The notes under the pieces were generated by a model. That model was not told the origin of the DNA. It worked only from the letters and a program-made list of their open reading frames with translations, and made no database searches. From Rhodamnia argentea (taxonomy: Eukaryota; Streptophyta; Magnoliopsida; Myrtales; Myrtaceae), in contig NC_063154.1 of the NCBI RefSeq assembly GCF_020921035.1, positions 5,952,001 through 6,016,000 on the forward strand: a stretch of 64,000 nucleotides of DNA, read 5' to 3'. Below are positions 12,001-25,035 of the stretch, one piece after another; position 1 is the first letter of the stretch; every line of letters starts with the position of its first letter. A program made the translations under genes and the position numbers.

Positions 12001-12447
12001 ATGTAAACTCGGCGAGTTCGCCGTAGCTCTCTCGGAAAGAGAAGTGGCGATTGAAGAAACGTGAATCGAGACCCGACCAGATCTCTCTCTCGCTAAATTA
12101 CATACATCGTATAATGTTAAACAAAACGAGGAGGAAATTTAAGGATGTAATTGGAAATATCACGGTTCAGATCAAAGCGAAAGAGCGGAACGGCGAAATC
12201 TCGGAAAGAGATGGGCCCACCGATGTTTAATGGGCGCAGACTGGCAGGACAGTGCTTTGACCATTGATTGTTGCACAGGTGGGACTAGAAAAACCATAGT
12301 AAGAGAAGCGGATCGGCAGGCCCCCGCGAATCAGCATGTCTGATGATTACGATTTACGCGGTCGACGAAATTAACACTAGTTATATCGTACATGTCGCCA
12401 ACCACTCCTAAAACCATCGACTATGAAAAGACTATCAAAGGTCGCTT

Positions 12448-13319
12448 TTTAGGTGCGCACGATGAGATTTCTGAAAATGAATTTCTACTCCGAAATCAAA
12501 AATATTTCTAAAACATATATTCATCTGATAATATGACTTTTGAAGTAGAAATTCATTTAATTACGCTAAAAGAAATTTTTACTTTTGAAGTTATTTTTGA
12601 GCTAATTCCACAAGTTTAAAAAAAAATTACTTCTCTTTTAAAAATAAAAATCTCTCAATATCAATATATCTTTCACTTCGATCCGTTGTCATTTTCAGCT
12701 CATCTCTTTCTCCCAACCACGCCTTCGCCATCGCCACCCATTTACTCCAATCGCCGCCCCCCCTCGGCCTCCGCCCACCATCGGCCGGCCGTCACCTACC
12801 GCCGCCCATTGCCGACCACCACCCACCACGGCCCATTGCTAATCGCCGCCACGATAACCGCCCGCCACCGCCTATCGCCAATAGTTACGGAATCGCCGTC
12901 TCGAACTCGTAGGGTAAAAAATAAACACAATATATTTTTTTATTTTTAAAAAATGAATACTAATTTTTTAATAATAAAAATTATTTTTGAAAGAAATTTA
13001 AAAAAATAAAAATGAAGTAGGAATTTTTTGGCCACCAATAATAATTTTTCGCATAAGATTTTGTGTTGATAATGTCTTAGAAGTAGAAATTTTCAACTGT
13101 TATCAAACGAATTTTTTTTCTAGAAGCTGAAATTTTTTCCTATTATGAAATTCTTTTTCTTTTTGATCATAAATTAACTTTTAAAGTAAAAGCAAAAAAA
13201 TCAACTTCTTTTCGAAGCGAGAGGTAAAAAAATCAACTTATAGTCAAAAATTAATTTATAAAGTAAAAGTGTTATGATGCGTGCCTTTAGTTATAAAAGT
13301 GTTATCATGCGCGGCCTTA
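12448..13319. mobile_element. Possible non-autonomous TIR element with Pro-codon-rich centre
   Basis: The left edge TAGGTGCGCACGATGA and the right edge (reverse complement CTAAGGCCGCGCATGATAA) are imperfect inverted repeats. AT-rich arms with short palindromic phrases (GAAATT/AATTTC) surround a C-rich core at 12680-12900 of degenerate CCACC/CCGCC units, which reads as a false proline-rich peptide. No matching target duplication was found, so the borders are provisional. The build resembles the element at 50212. Confidence 0.4.
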
Positions 13320-13990
13320 GCTATAGCAAGGTCACCCTTTTTTTATTTATTTTTTCCTGGGTTTGTGATTTCGATTTGTGTCGCAAGTGACCTTCACAAT
13401 GGCTCGTTATGCGCGTGCCTAGTCACGACTAAGGGTGGAACTCAGCCGAGCTCCTCGCTAGTGATTTGAGCTCAACTCGATGATTAATTGGAACCTGACA
13501 CCGAGCTCGAGTATTTAGTTGACTAAGCCACTAGATGTGGCATAGCTCGTGGCTAGATTTTGATAGAGCTGCTGCCTCAGACAAACCAACCTTGGATCTT
13601 TGGGTCATTGGTGGTACGGAATAATTATAACTCAATTCAAACATTACGTAATAAGAATGTCATACTAAAAAGTTTTTTTTTTTTTTATCTAGTTATATTA
13701 ATTCATATTTTATCATACAGGCCATCTTGTGTGCGTTATGTATCGCGTGCGAGGTTACGAAACTCGCTCCCTTCTAATGCGTCTGCACCCCACTCTCCCT
13801 AAAGGTGGGGATTTATTGCATGTCGAAATCCCTCGACGAGGCCCAAGCGGATGAATCTTGGCCCAAAAAGGGGTTGAGGTCCAAAAGGATTACTTGACGC
13901 GAGAATCTTTTATCGAATTTAATCCATTCGTTTTTCAATAAGGAGTTCGGGTCGGGTTTTAGATAGAGAGTGTTAAATGTAAAGGATAAT
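13320..13990. other. Intergenic, nothing recognised
   Basis: Mixed-composition DNA with no supported gene. Short poly-T and poly-A tracts only. Confidence 0.4.
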
Positions 13991-13994
13991 TATA

Positions 13995-14773
13995 TTAACA
14001 CCAAAGGCGCAATACAGACTCTTGACGGTTCAACAGCCCACACATTCAACAAGAAGACGAACTTCAACGTACTATGACTTAGGATGCGACTCCGGAATTT
14101 AATCAACGGGGCCAAACCATATTATAGGACACAATACCGGAATCTAATCGATGACATTGGACGAGGAGATGTAGGACACAATACCGGAATTTAATCGACG
14201 GTATTGAACGAGATGAGCGAAGGGTACAACAACACCGGAATTTAATCGACTGTATCGAACCTAATGAGCAGATGCCGGAATTCAATCGACAACACTTAAC
14301 TCTGGATATAAAACTCACTGGAATTGAATCGACGACGGGAATCTGAAAGCTATAATTAAGCTAAAAGCTAAGAGTTTAATTGTAAAGACGAGTGTTTGTG
14401 CATGTGCGTGTGCTTATGGCCGCGGGGTATTTATAGATTAGTTCTGATAACCGTTGAGCGATTATTTCCTTTGGCTCCACGTTTTATCCTTTTTCGATAA
14501 GTCGTGTGGATAGTCTTTTGACGATTTCTTGATTTTCGAGCCTTTTCTTTTCACCATGCGAGGATTACCGCTAATCTTTTAGTAACCGCCCCAATCGTGG
14601 CTCCTTTCGCGCACTTCTCCTTTTGTCCTCCAAGGAAGATGTCGCCAAAACTTTATTCGACACGTGACATCTTCAAGGTTCTCCCGAATCTGTTTTTGAT
14701 ACACTTGCCCACGGGCGATCACAACTCCTACTCGTGCCCATCACGTGGCTCTTGTAGTAACTTTGGGTGTTAA
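13995..14773. mobile_element. Possible unclassified element with 12-bp inverted ends
   Basis: TTAACACCAAAG at 13995-14006 is mirrored by CTTTGGGTGTTAA at 14761-14773. The interior holds the diverged tandem array at 14092-14334 and no convincing coding frame. A GGATTCGAACCC stretch just outside (14776-14788) reads as a Pol III B-box on the minus strand but has no clear A-box. The inverted ends are visible; element status is inference. Confidence 0.35.
14092..14334. repeat. Diverged tandem array, about 45-bp period, CCGGAAT..AATCGAC motif
   Basis: Six copies of the phrase CCGGAATTTAATCGAC or close variants start at about 14092, 14137, 14184, 14235, 14274 and 14319 (the last as CTGGAATTGAATCGAC). 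Spacings are 45, 47, 51, 39 and 45 bp. The sequence between copies has drifted more than the motif itself. It does not encode a repeat protein. Confidence 0.7.
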
Positions 14774-15602
14774 CAGGATTCGAACCCTCTACTTTTCTCT
14801 TTCCAAATGAGAAGAGTGGCTACACACTAAAAAAATTAATAAATAAGAAAAGATCATGACTTTTCAATGCACCTTTGTTCAGGTATGACATGCGATTAAT
14901 GCTTTAAAGCAGGAAACACTCGTTGTTAATAGATGGTCGAGACGAATACCTCAAGAGCCCTTATCAACGAGACCTCGCAACGTCTGATATGATTGGCATA
15001 GGTAATTAACAGAGTAACAACAAAGATTATAATAACAAATAGAACTTCTTTTTTCCATTTATGTGGATATTTAAGGTATATATCTAACAATCGTCGAAAA
15101 GAGTCTTTATTTGCGGATGTTCCAATAGTTATCAGCTGCCGTAATGGTTTAATTAAAAAATTAGTTTATGTAGGTAATTTCAACATCCGACGGTAATTCC
15201 AATGGCATACAAAAATTGAACGGCTAGATCTCACAGTAATATTTAGCTCCAAATACACACGTACTCACTCTATCACAATGAACACTGCAGTGAAATTTCA
15301 TCCACGGTTTCAATGTTCATTTCAAAGGACGAGGGCCATCATCTTTAGTCGCTACTCGCTATTGTCGATTAAGCATGGTATGAAAAAATATTGAGCAATC
15401 TGTGGAGCATATCCAGTTCAATCACGGTGATCGAATTTTAATTATTGATAGACAAATCACGGTAGAAAATTGGATCACTACTTGATCAAACCCGAGGAGT
15501 TTGATCAACAGAATGAGAAATAGTTAGGACAATTTTTAGATGTTGGCACTGGACCAACAATGGCCAGATATCTATAGACGATAGTCTTTGCACTAGAGTA
15601 TT
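14774..15602. other. Intergenic, nothing recognised
   Basis: AT-rich DNA without supported genes or clear element ends. Confidence 0.4.
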
Positions 15603-16212
15603 GGGAAAATTGTCAAAAAAGTCTTAAACCTTTTAAGTTTGCCGATTCAATCATAAACCTTTTTACCTTTTGCCGATTCAGGCTTATTGACTAGAATTTG
15701 CTGATGTGGACGTCCATTGTCCTACGTGACACCGACGGCATTGACGTGGATGATTTTTAATAATATTTTAATATTTTTTTAAAAATATTATTATTTATTT
15801 TTATTCTATTTTTCCCTTTTCCCTTTTATTCCTTTTTCTTTTTTTCTCCTTTGCTGGCATCCGGCAGGCTCGCTGGCCCCGGGTTGCCCTTGCTTGGTGC
15901 CAACGGGGGCGGCTGTCGCTTGCACAAGCGAGGGCGACGGTAGCCGGAGGCTTGCAAGGGCTGTCCTTGCCCGAGGCTAGCGGAAGAAAAAGGGAAAAAA
16001 TAAATAAATAAATAAAAATATTATTAAAAATTATCCACGTTGGCATTAATGGTGTCATGTAGCAAAGCCGGCATCTACGTCAGCGATTTTCAGTCGATAA
16101 AATTGAATTGACAAAATATAAAAAAGTTTAAGATTGAATTGATAAATTAAAAAGGTTTAAGATTAAATTGGTAAAAGTATAAAATACTTAACTTTTTTTT
16201 TGACAATTTTCT
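15603..16212. mobile_element. MITE with long inverted ends and GC-rich centre
   Basis: The left end GGGAAAATTGTCAAAAAAGT and the right end (reverse complement AGAAAATTGTCAAAAAAAAA) are inverted. The arms repeat 'GCCGATTCA' and 'GGTTTAAGATTGAATTG' phrases. A GC-rich core lies at about 15855-15985. It belongs to the same family as 977 and 54358. No clean target duplication was found. Confidence 0.6.
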
Positions 16213-17312
16213 ACACATATCGAAATTTCAGATCCACCGTCGAAGGAGTGCGGTCCTTATCAATAGGTTGTCCAGTCGCCACGTGTGGAGATGTCGGCCG
16301 GCCGACGGAAGCGACGGTGGGAGATCTCGGATCTGGGTTTCTCAATCTTCCGGTGATGATTATTGAATTGTTAATTCGAAGGGGACGAAGGAGGTGGGGG
16401 CCCCACGCGCGTTTGAATGATCGGACTCGTGTCGCGTACGTGATGCCAACTATCGGAAGCATCCAAGGAGAAGAGACTCGTGTGTTGTTCCCCACGAATG
16501 GAGTTTAGATCCGCACGTTCTGACCGTCGGTCTTCCTTCCTTATTTTTCTCACGCACGGTTTCGTCGGGGATCCCAATCTTGGGCGTCAGGAGGGCTAAA
16601 TTTGGAAGACTTAACTAGAAGAAAAAACAATTCTCCAACTGTTTATTTTATCGGTAGATTATAAATATGATCATCACCGACATTTAATTTTATTCAAATT
16701 TGTGTCCGAGCGACGGTCCATAACTTGTAAACCCATCAAATTAGAGAGATGGCTAAAAAGAAATTAAGTGATAAATAAATGATTGTAGTAGGGTAACCTC
16801 ACGTCTTAAAGTTGCCCTCCGAAAGAATCAAGCGAAATACTATTTTGAATGTCTCCGATTTAAATCTCTCCAATTTTTCTCTTTTTCCAAATTGCTCTAT
16901 TTCCTAACATTTAATCGAGGATGACGACGAGCCAAAGTCGTTAGCCAAGAGAGCTTGTACAAGTACAAAATATCTGGTGTCAATTTCAAACTTCAATTTC
17001 GCCCATTTTATCGCGACCCGGTCCCCATGGATATCGAAATGGACCCATAAAAGGAAAAGAAAAAGAAAGAGGACAGACAGATCCAACTGAGAAGTCATCA
17101 TTACACGTGGCAGTATATGAGGCTGAGTGCTAATCGGAGTGGGACTGGATGATGGAGACATTAAAAAAAAAAACAAAAAAATCCCAAAAATTCGGACCCA
17201 CTTTATATGCCCGTGAATCATAAGTGACGTGTCAGCCCCCCAAAAAACAGAAAGGAAAAAAAAAAAAAACCGGAAGCGACGAAAGCTGCATACCCAATTC
17301 AATCTCTGTTTA
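16213..17312. other. Intergenic, nothing recognised
   Basis: Contains overlapping open frames on both strands (about 16200-16580) with no recognisable family or start context; treated as chance. Pyrimidine- and purine-rich tracts occur at 17160-17270. Confidence 0.4.
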
Positions 17313-17548
17313 GACTCTATCCAGAAAATAAACGATTTAAAAAATATTTCCTTAAAAATTATCATTTATATAGCTTAAAATAACTTGTTAATAAAAGATA
17401 GTATCGTTATTGACAACAATTTATGTACACATATATTTATGGACAATACAATTTTTTTTCCGTTCATTCGTTTTTTTAAGCAATATAAGTAATTATTTTT
17501 TGAAAAATATATTCATAATAAGTTATTTTTCACTAAACAAACTGAGCC
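17313..17548. mobile_element. Short TIR MITE, PIF/Tourist-like
   Basis: The right end reads TAAACAAACTGAGCC and is the reverse complement of the family end GGCTCAGTTTGTTTA. The left end GACTCTATCC...AATAAACG is a decayed partner. TTA directly flanks both sides (17310-17312 and 17549-17551). The interior is AT-rich and non-coding. Confidence 0.6.
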
Positions 17549-17551
17549 TTA

Positions 17552-18856
17552 ATACGTGATTTAATCTCTCAAGGGACAATGTAACCTCTATTGGCCAATT
17601 GAAACGAAAAAATAAAATAAAATAGCAAGGACGAAAATGAGTCGCGACGAATCAAAGAAACGTGAATCCCCTTATGACCTAATTGTTCCGTAAAATTTCA
17701 TTTCTACACATAACTTACGACACTAGTTTTGTAATCAGATAAAACATGATAAATATCTTGAGATGTTGTCATTCGTCCTCCAAGTGTACTTATGATTAAC
17801 ACGCTAACCTTAAATAAACCTTGAAACCCAAGATTATGAGTACATTGAATGCACACCAGGGCATGCCTGTCAGTTAGATTAGTTCCTAATTTCCCTTTAG
17901 AGAATAATGGGGAAATTAAAGTTTCATTAACCTACTAAGCACAAACGAGTCTGTTAATTTTTCTCTTTTCAGGGAAAAAAAGCCCAAAAAAAATGGAAAA
18001 TGGAGATAGATAAGGGTGACACAAATCTGCAGTTAGATCTAAGATGGGAAGCAGCTAATCCGGAATTTCAGTGGGCCGTACTGGGCTTCGGTCCATGAAC
18101 GAATACACAACTATTGCTAAAGCCCGCGTCTTAGGCCCAAAAGAAAGATCCGCCACTGATTTCTTCAGCCCCACATTTGCTCGAGCATGGTGTAATTACC
18201 ATGTCTACTTGTCAGAAGATCGCTTCTATACGCAGAAGTACTTGTAGTTCACGTAAATACATGAAGTTCGAATAAGAGAAATCTTTAATTTCGGACGTTA
18301 CTTGAAAAGCTCTTTTCTATCTACTTTATTAATGAGTTTATTCGTACTCACTTGATAGTGATAATAAAAATGTGTCGGACTTGCATGCATGAATTTAAGC
18401 CGTCTGATGAATCGGTAGACACAGTTGTTGCAGCATTTAATTTTGCATGCTTGCCTTGACTATACATTTGGACTATCTCGTTCCTAGTTACACACTCGTT
18501 GCTTGAGCCATTCTTTTTATTCATGAAATGAAACTACTCAATTCTAATTCTAGGTACACCCACAACAAAATCATTTGGAGAATTTAGAACCCTAGATGCC
18601 CTAGAAATCATTATCGAAGAATACTTATTGGGAGAGAGCTTTTTCTTTATGCAAGGCCTTAACACCTCTTTTGGCAAGCTAATCGGATGTCACACTCAAA
18701 CCTGACTTAAATAAGAAGGGATCTCCGGTGTTGTCGTCAAAAACCTTCCCCAAATTGCGAAGCCACCCATTACTAGTGTATCTTGTGGATATAAACCGCC
18801 CACGAGTCTTTTATCCATTCTCATCCAATCACGGCTGGGTAAATGGCAATATAGTC
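17552..18856. other. Intergenic, nothing recognised
   Basis: No supported gene or repeat. The right edge abuts the hAT target duplication at 18857. Confidence 0.4.
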
Positions 18857-19288
18857 GGTCTAGGTAGTCATGGCCACAGGTCGGGGACCGCCGGTTCCGG
18901 TTCATGAACCGGCAGTTCGGGTTCCAATTTAGGGGGAACCGAAACCGAGCCCTTAAGTGGCGTTTTTAGTTCCGATTTTGAACCGACGGTTACGAGCCGG
19001 TTTCGGGCCATGTTCCGGTTTAAAATTGAAAATGGAACCTCCGATTTCAGTTACGATTTTTGAGTCTAAAAATTAAATTGTAATAAATTTGTAATAAAAT
19101 TGTAAACAAATTATCAAATACAAATTGTTGGAAAAAAATTATCAAATACAAATTGTAATTTATAAGTTATAATTGGGGAAAAAATAGTCAAACATAAATT
19201 ATAATCAAATTCTAAATTGTAATCAAATTTGGGGAGGAGAAAAAGGGAGGAGGAGGAGGCTTGAACTTAATGAATTATCATTAAGCGC

Positions 19289-22200
19289 CGTTGACACCCG
19301 ATTTTTAATCAATCTTTTTTTTCGATTTATTTTTGAAAATTCATAAAAAATTCACAAAAAAAAACAAAAAAATTGCAAAATCAACTTTGGTAGCCTTGGC
19401 CAAGCTCAAGGAACCATTTTTAACCAAAAAATAATTTTTCATATTTTTCGCATTTTTTGATATTTTTCAGAAAATAGGAAAATACCCAAAAAAATCAAGA
19501 TAAATACCATTCGAGGTCACAAAAATACAGAAAAATAGTCAGTATTTTTCTTTTAATTTCCTTTTCATTTTGACCTCTTAAAATTTGAAAATTCCACTTC
19601 GGATTTGTGTGTTCCTTCACAAATGCACCCACAAATTAGACATGAAAATACCATTTGGGGTCATTTTATTTTTCTTTCTTCACTTTTGAGGGTTGTGACA
19701 TGGTTCTCTAGCATTACATTTCACATTTTGATCCAATTGCATGTTAATTTGCTCAATTTTGGCATTAGGGACTTAATTGCACAAAAATTTCTTTCATTTT
19801 AGTCCCTAGAAGGCCAAATTCAAAATTAAATCTTCTTGAGAGACACCCATGGAATCCCAAGGTCCCTATCCTATAGTTTTTGACCTCTTGAATCTAATGG
19901 TAGGCTCAATTGAAGATAATTCTTTCATTAAGGACCCCAATTTTGTAAAAATCAATTTCGGATCTTACTCAAAATTTGGGGTTTTGACTCGATTTCAAAG
20001 GAATTTTTCACGAAAAACACATCTTTAGAGGTAATCCATGATGGGAAAGCAATTTGTGGCATCAATTTCGCAAAAAAATGTCAATTGCTAGCTCAATTTA
20101 GCCATTTATTGCATGAACCGGGTCTGCCGGGTCGGGCAGATCCGACCCGGAGACCCGGTACTATTCATCATCTCTTTCAGAGCTCCACCGGCGCAAGGGA
20201 GGAAGGGGATGCCGTTTCTTGAGCCGTTATTCGGCGACGAAGCTTCGGGAAGCTTCTGGAAGGCCTGGCAGTTAGAGGAGAGACGGTTAGAGCAAGTTAA
20301 AACAAAAAAAGACTGGTGCTCGAAAAAGGGGGGAGGGAGAACGAACAGAAAAAGGGAAGGGGAGAGAGATCTGGGGGGAGGTCCGCCATTGAAGGTCTGA
20401 TTCTCGAGAGCTTCAAGAGGAGAATCACCACGATTGAAGTGAAATGAAGGCTTTCGGATTCATCTAGGAGCGACGTCTTGACGCGAGGAGCGACGCGAAC
20501 TCTTTTGATCGAAGCTTCGATCCGCAAACCAGGTAAAAGTCGCACTCGAGCTTCGTAGAACTTCATTAATGGCGGATTCGTAGCTTCGATGTGTTTCCTT
20601 TGATTTCTTTGGTTTATAATCGTTCTCGACCATACACTGAACTGGCCTATGTGTTTGTTTTGCATCTTTGCTGCGAAAAACCTCCCCTGAGTCAACCCTA
20701 AACTCTCGAACCTGTGTAAGAGTCGTGGATCTATTCCACGTTGCTTTAAAGACGAACCAATGGCCAGGTAAGTTCTCTCCTTCTCCATAGACGTTGATTC
20801 TTGGGATGAACTGTTGGTTTAACGCAGAAATGGTGCGATTGACGATCGCCGAATGCACGCGTTCGATTGAAGCTTGTTTAGGTAGGGTTAGAACTATTTC
20901 TCGTCTGAAAGCTTAGATATGTTGATTTGGAATCAATACGGACTGGTTTCGTGGAAGAATCGCTGACGTTCGTTGGCATTTCGCACTTTTTTTTTTAGTT
21001 CGCCGGAAGTTGCAGGTGCCGCCGGACTGTGGAGGTAGATTTAGGTTAGTTTGGGCTTGTCTCTTCGACTAAACTCGGGATATACGCGTGTAGGATAGTT
21101 AGCGAGTCGAATGAGAGAAAGTCGAGGGATTTTGGGCGAATTTGCATGTCGGAATCGTGTTCCGGCGAGGCACCGGCGAGGTTCGCCGGCGCCGATGGTC
21201 TTCCCCGGCGAGCTTGTTGACCCGGTCAACGTCCAGGTGTCGCCGACGTGGCGCCCACGTGGCAGCCACGTCGGCAAGTTTGTTATAACAAATAAAAAAA
21301 TGATCCGACGGCTCATAGGGACGCCACGTGTCGGAATCTCGGATTTTTGAAAAATAAAATTCATTTTTTCAGATATATTCCATTTTCGAAAAATAAGAAA
21401 AAAATATATTTTGTGATCGCGTGGCCCAGGTTTGGCCACGCGTCACCATTCCGATCGTTGGATCAAGTTTTTTGAAAATGCAAATAATAAATAAAATCAT
21501 TTTCAAAAAAAATATAGTTTGATCGAACGGTTGAGATTTGATCTTGCCTTTGATCTGAGCCGTAGATCTTGGTATTCGATTTGAACGGTGGAGATTAGGC
21601 CTTCATTCAATCTGAGCCGTCGATTCCAGTTAATGGATCCGGCCGTTGTCGTCGCGCCACGTGGCGCAATCTAGACCCTCCCTCGGTTTTAGGCGGCAAT
21701 TTTGAAATTTTGGGCGCACTTTGTAGAAACGGCGCCGTTTTGGGGAACACCGGTCCGGGCGCGGGTCCGGACCGGACGGACCGGTCCGTGGACCGGGTTG
21801 ACTCGGTCCGTTGACCGGGTTGACCCGGTCCGAAAAAAAAAAAAAAAGCGAAAAATCATTAGAAAATCCAAAAAAAATTAGGAAAAATTGTAGAAAATTC
21901 CCAAAATTCCCAAAAAATTCTCAAAAATTGAGGAATGGCCACAATCAACTGGCCAATCCTATTTTTGAGATTTCTCCTCCCGATCTTTTCAAAAATGACA
22001 ATTTTACCCTTTAGGGGTAATTTGTCTCCAAAAATTCCTGTGGACTTCCAAAAAATGTCGAAAATTAGGAAATGGGTCAGTTTAGGTGGCCAATCCTATT
22101 TTCAACATTTCTCACTCTGAATTTTTTCTGAAATGACGATTTTGCCCTTTTTGGCAAATCGTACCCCAAAATTTCTCAAAATTACGATTTTGCCCCTCAT

Positions 22201-22803
22201 GGGCGAATCGCTTCCAAATCGTTCTTGATCTTCTCCTATGCTTTGAATACCCCTTTTCTCTAAGCCAATAGGGCTATACTAGGAATGCCACGCTGATTTG
22301 ATGCGATTTATCCGCACGTTATGGATTCCTTGATTTGCGCATCTATTTTAATTGATTGTGATTGGTAGGATAGTTCACTCCCATCCGCATGAACTCCTAG
22401 ATTAGGATTCGTACCCCACTCGTCTGCATGAAATCCGAGGTTAGAAAATTCATTCAACTTAGGTACCGAAAGGGCGTCAACTCTGATAGTTGGCGTAACT
22501 AAGTCCCCGAACCCACTTCTCCGGTTCTCTGAGAATCGAATAGAAACTCCCGACTATTCGATAAGGTTTCCAATCGTACCTTCCACGAAACGATTGGTGG
22601 CGACTCCGAAGCATGCACACGTAGCACATGCCACTAGACCGCACCGAAAGTCGACTACGATTTTATCCTCCGCCGCGATTTGGGTAATGGGCCTTGGGAG
22701 GGGCCCGCGTCCGAAGGTCCACACGCAGCCGGGCCGGAAGGGCGACCCATTAGCCCTCTTCCTCGCTTTTCCGATCGAGGAGGGTCGCGACAGATCGGCG
22801 ACA
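19289..22803. mobile_element. Nested insertion, probable 3.5-kb solo LTR
   Basis: The sister hAT copy runs straight through this point (ATTAAGCGGCCTACATATC at about 58904). Here the same sequence is interrupted, with AGCGC repeated on both sides (19284-19288 and 22804-22808). The insert begins CGTTGACACCC and ends GGCGACA. If the first C was once T, these are the TG...CA ends of an LTR with a 5-bp duplication. There are no gag-pol frames, so a solo LTR from a long-LTR Gypsy element (Tat/Ogre-like) is the best reading. Long GC-rich stretches (20100-20400, 21120-21280, 21730-21830) alternate with A-rich ones. Confidence 0.7.
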
Positions 22804-22849
22804 AGCGCCTACATATCTTCTTAGGGATATAAAAATCAAAACCCATATA

Positions 22850-25035
22850 GTTCTCTTACCTTTGATAATCCCATACTTATCTCATCCTCAATCGTCGCTA
22901 CCTGTTCTAGTATCGGTGCTGGTGGTATCCAATCATCAAAGAATTTGGCTTTATTATTGCGATCTATCTCTTGTTGCCTATATTGAGCCTTTGTCCAATC
23001 ATCAACACAAGCTTGAGCTTCCACCGAATCGAAAACTAATCTTGAATGTCATTCGTCCAAAATATTGCCTCCAACGCTAAATGCTTGTTTCGCCGCAACT
23101 GTCGAACAAGGGGTTGCTAAAATTTATTTTGCAATTAGAGCAATAATTGGGTATTAGATGGAATGCCTCTTCCACCAATCCAATATTGTGAAATCTGTGC
23201 TGCATTCGGATTTATCAAATTCAAAAGAAACAGTTAGATAGCTCTCTATTTCGGAATTACTTCCTATTGCTCCCTTTTGCTTTGTTTGCCTATGCAACAC
23301 AAGTTGGTACTCTCTACTAAAATTACCTATGTTCCCACTTTGTATGTCACTAGATTGAGAAAATCCACTATCACCTAAATTATATGTACAACAAAATTCA
23401 TTTTATAATTCTATTATACGTTTTTAACCCTTGTTTGTATAGTTCTAATATTTATCTCATCAATTAAACGTAAACATTCATAATATGCATTCAAATAATC
23501 ACATAAACCATCGAATTTACAATGTGGATAAAAAACACAAGCAACTAAATAAATAATAGGAATTTAGCTATAATAATGTAGCCATTTTGTTCGCATTGTT
23601 CTAATAGTGTCACTTAATTCCAAATCATTTTCATTTTCTTCAAAAACTCCAACAATATTAATACATTCTATTAAAAATAAATACGTAGTAGGATAACAAA
23701 CACCGGACAAACTATAAGTTGCATCATTAAAAACTTTTAAAATATCTAATTTTTTTTTTTTGCAAATATCCCATTCTTGTGGGTATAAATTAATTTGAGT
23801 TAAATTATCTGAAATAATGCACATAATACATTTTTATATGCAAGAGATTCATTAAGCAACTCGCAAGTAGAATTTCAACGATTTGGAACATCTCTTGAAT
23901 TTTTTTTTGGTTTTTTTTCATTTGTTGTACAAAATTTTAACAATTCTTTCATTTTTTTGGAATGTTTCCATAAAAATCGAATTGCCATTTTTATTGGGTC
24001 GAGAAAAATATCATGAGTTTTTAAACTATCTTGTACACATAAATTTAAAACATAACAAACACATCTAACGTGAAAAAATTGTCCACCAAAAATGGGTTTA
24101 CAAATTTTTTCTAGGTCAACAATTGAAACGGCATTTTGCCGCGGCATTATCAAAACCAATTGAACAAATTTTATTAAGCAAATAATATTCTTCTAAATTT
24201 ACCTAATTAATCTATAAATATTATTTGCCGTCTGCCTATCATCAAAAACTCTAAATGCAATAACTCTATTTTGAATATTTCAATTATCATCTATCCAATG
24301 ACATGTTATACCCATATAAGAGTGAATTTGCCAATGATTACTCTAAATACCGCTACCTATATACATACGTCCATTAAAATTCATAAAAAAATTTTGTAAA
24401 TATTTTTTTCCTTTTTTATGAAGATCTTTAATTATGTGTTTAAGTGTATTTCTAGGAACACGTTTTGCTTGTGGACCACATGCATTTTGTATAAATTGAT
24501 TAAAACCAAATCTTTCACCAAAACCAAATCATAAATGTTCAACGGAAACAAATTTACCTAATTCTTCTTTATAATTTTTTTCATTATAACGAAATAAAGG
24601 AGAAGTGTTAGGATTGGCGTACCCGGAAATTTGTTGTTGTTTAGTGTCAATTCCCGCTTCGGTGGGATGTTTCACCTTAAGATGCTGTTTAAATGTTTCA
24701 TGTCCACCTCCACGGATATATTTGTAATTTATCCCACAATGGTTACAAATTATATCATACCTTTTTGAACCTATATCAAATCTTTCAATCTTCGTGAAGT
24801 GGTCCCATATGACGGATGTAAACTCTCGCTCCTTTGTTGTTGATATTTTTTTGATACCAGTAGGAGGATGGAGACTCTCTTACATCCGGACTGGCTCCAT
24901 ATTAGGAGTAATGTTGATTTCATCATCTACATCAACTTTGACTCCTCAATCTTCATAATCACAAGAACTAGGAGGATAATCGGATTCCTCTACCGGGTTC
25001 TTGCCTTTGCCACTAGTTCTACTTTCATTTGCCAT
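22850..25035 (-). pseudogene. hAT transposase pseudogene (copy 1)
   Basis: Begins at the ATG at 25035 and reads leftwards. Recognisable pieces in order: an acidic N terminus; a BED-type zinc-finger region (CNHCG... with a downstream HLKVKHP) at about 24700-24780; the DDE-like core with YMGITCHWIDDN at about 24300; GGQFFHVRC.CYVLNLCVQDSL at about 24020-24090; and the C-terminal dimerisation tail with VEAQACVDDWTKAQYRQQE at 22960-23024. Multiple stops and frameshifts break the chain. It follows the copy 2 gene closely in sequence and layout but is more decayed. Confidence 0.85.

Noticed and set aside
12686..12949. Proline-rich 87-residue plus-strand frame
   Set aside because: Composition artefact of a CCACC/CCGCC tract within a probable TIR element.
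14776..14840. Minus-strand tRNA-like or SINE-like segment (GGGTTCGAATCC B-box)
   Set aside because: The B-box is good, but I could not fold a cloverleaf or find a convincing A-box, so no tRNA or SINE is claimed.
16200..16577. Three overlapping open frames of 70-100 codons
   Set aside because: Both strands are open at once, with no recognisable motifs or splice context, so chance is more likely than a gene.
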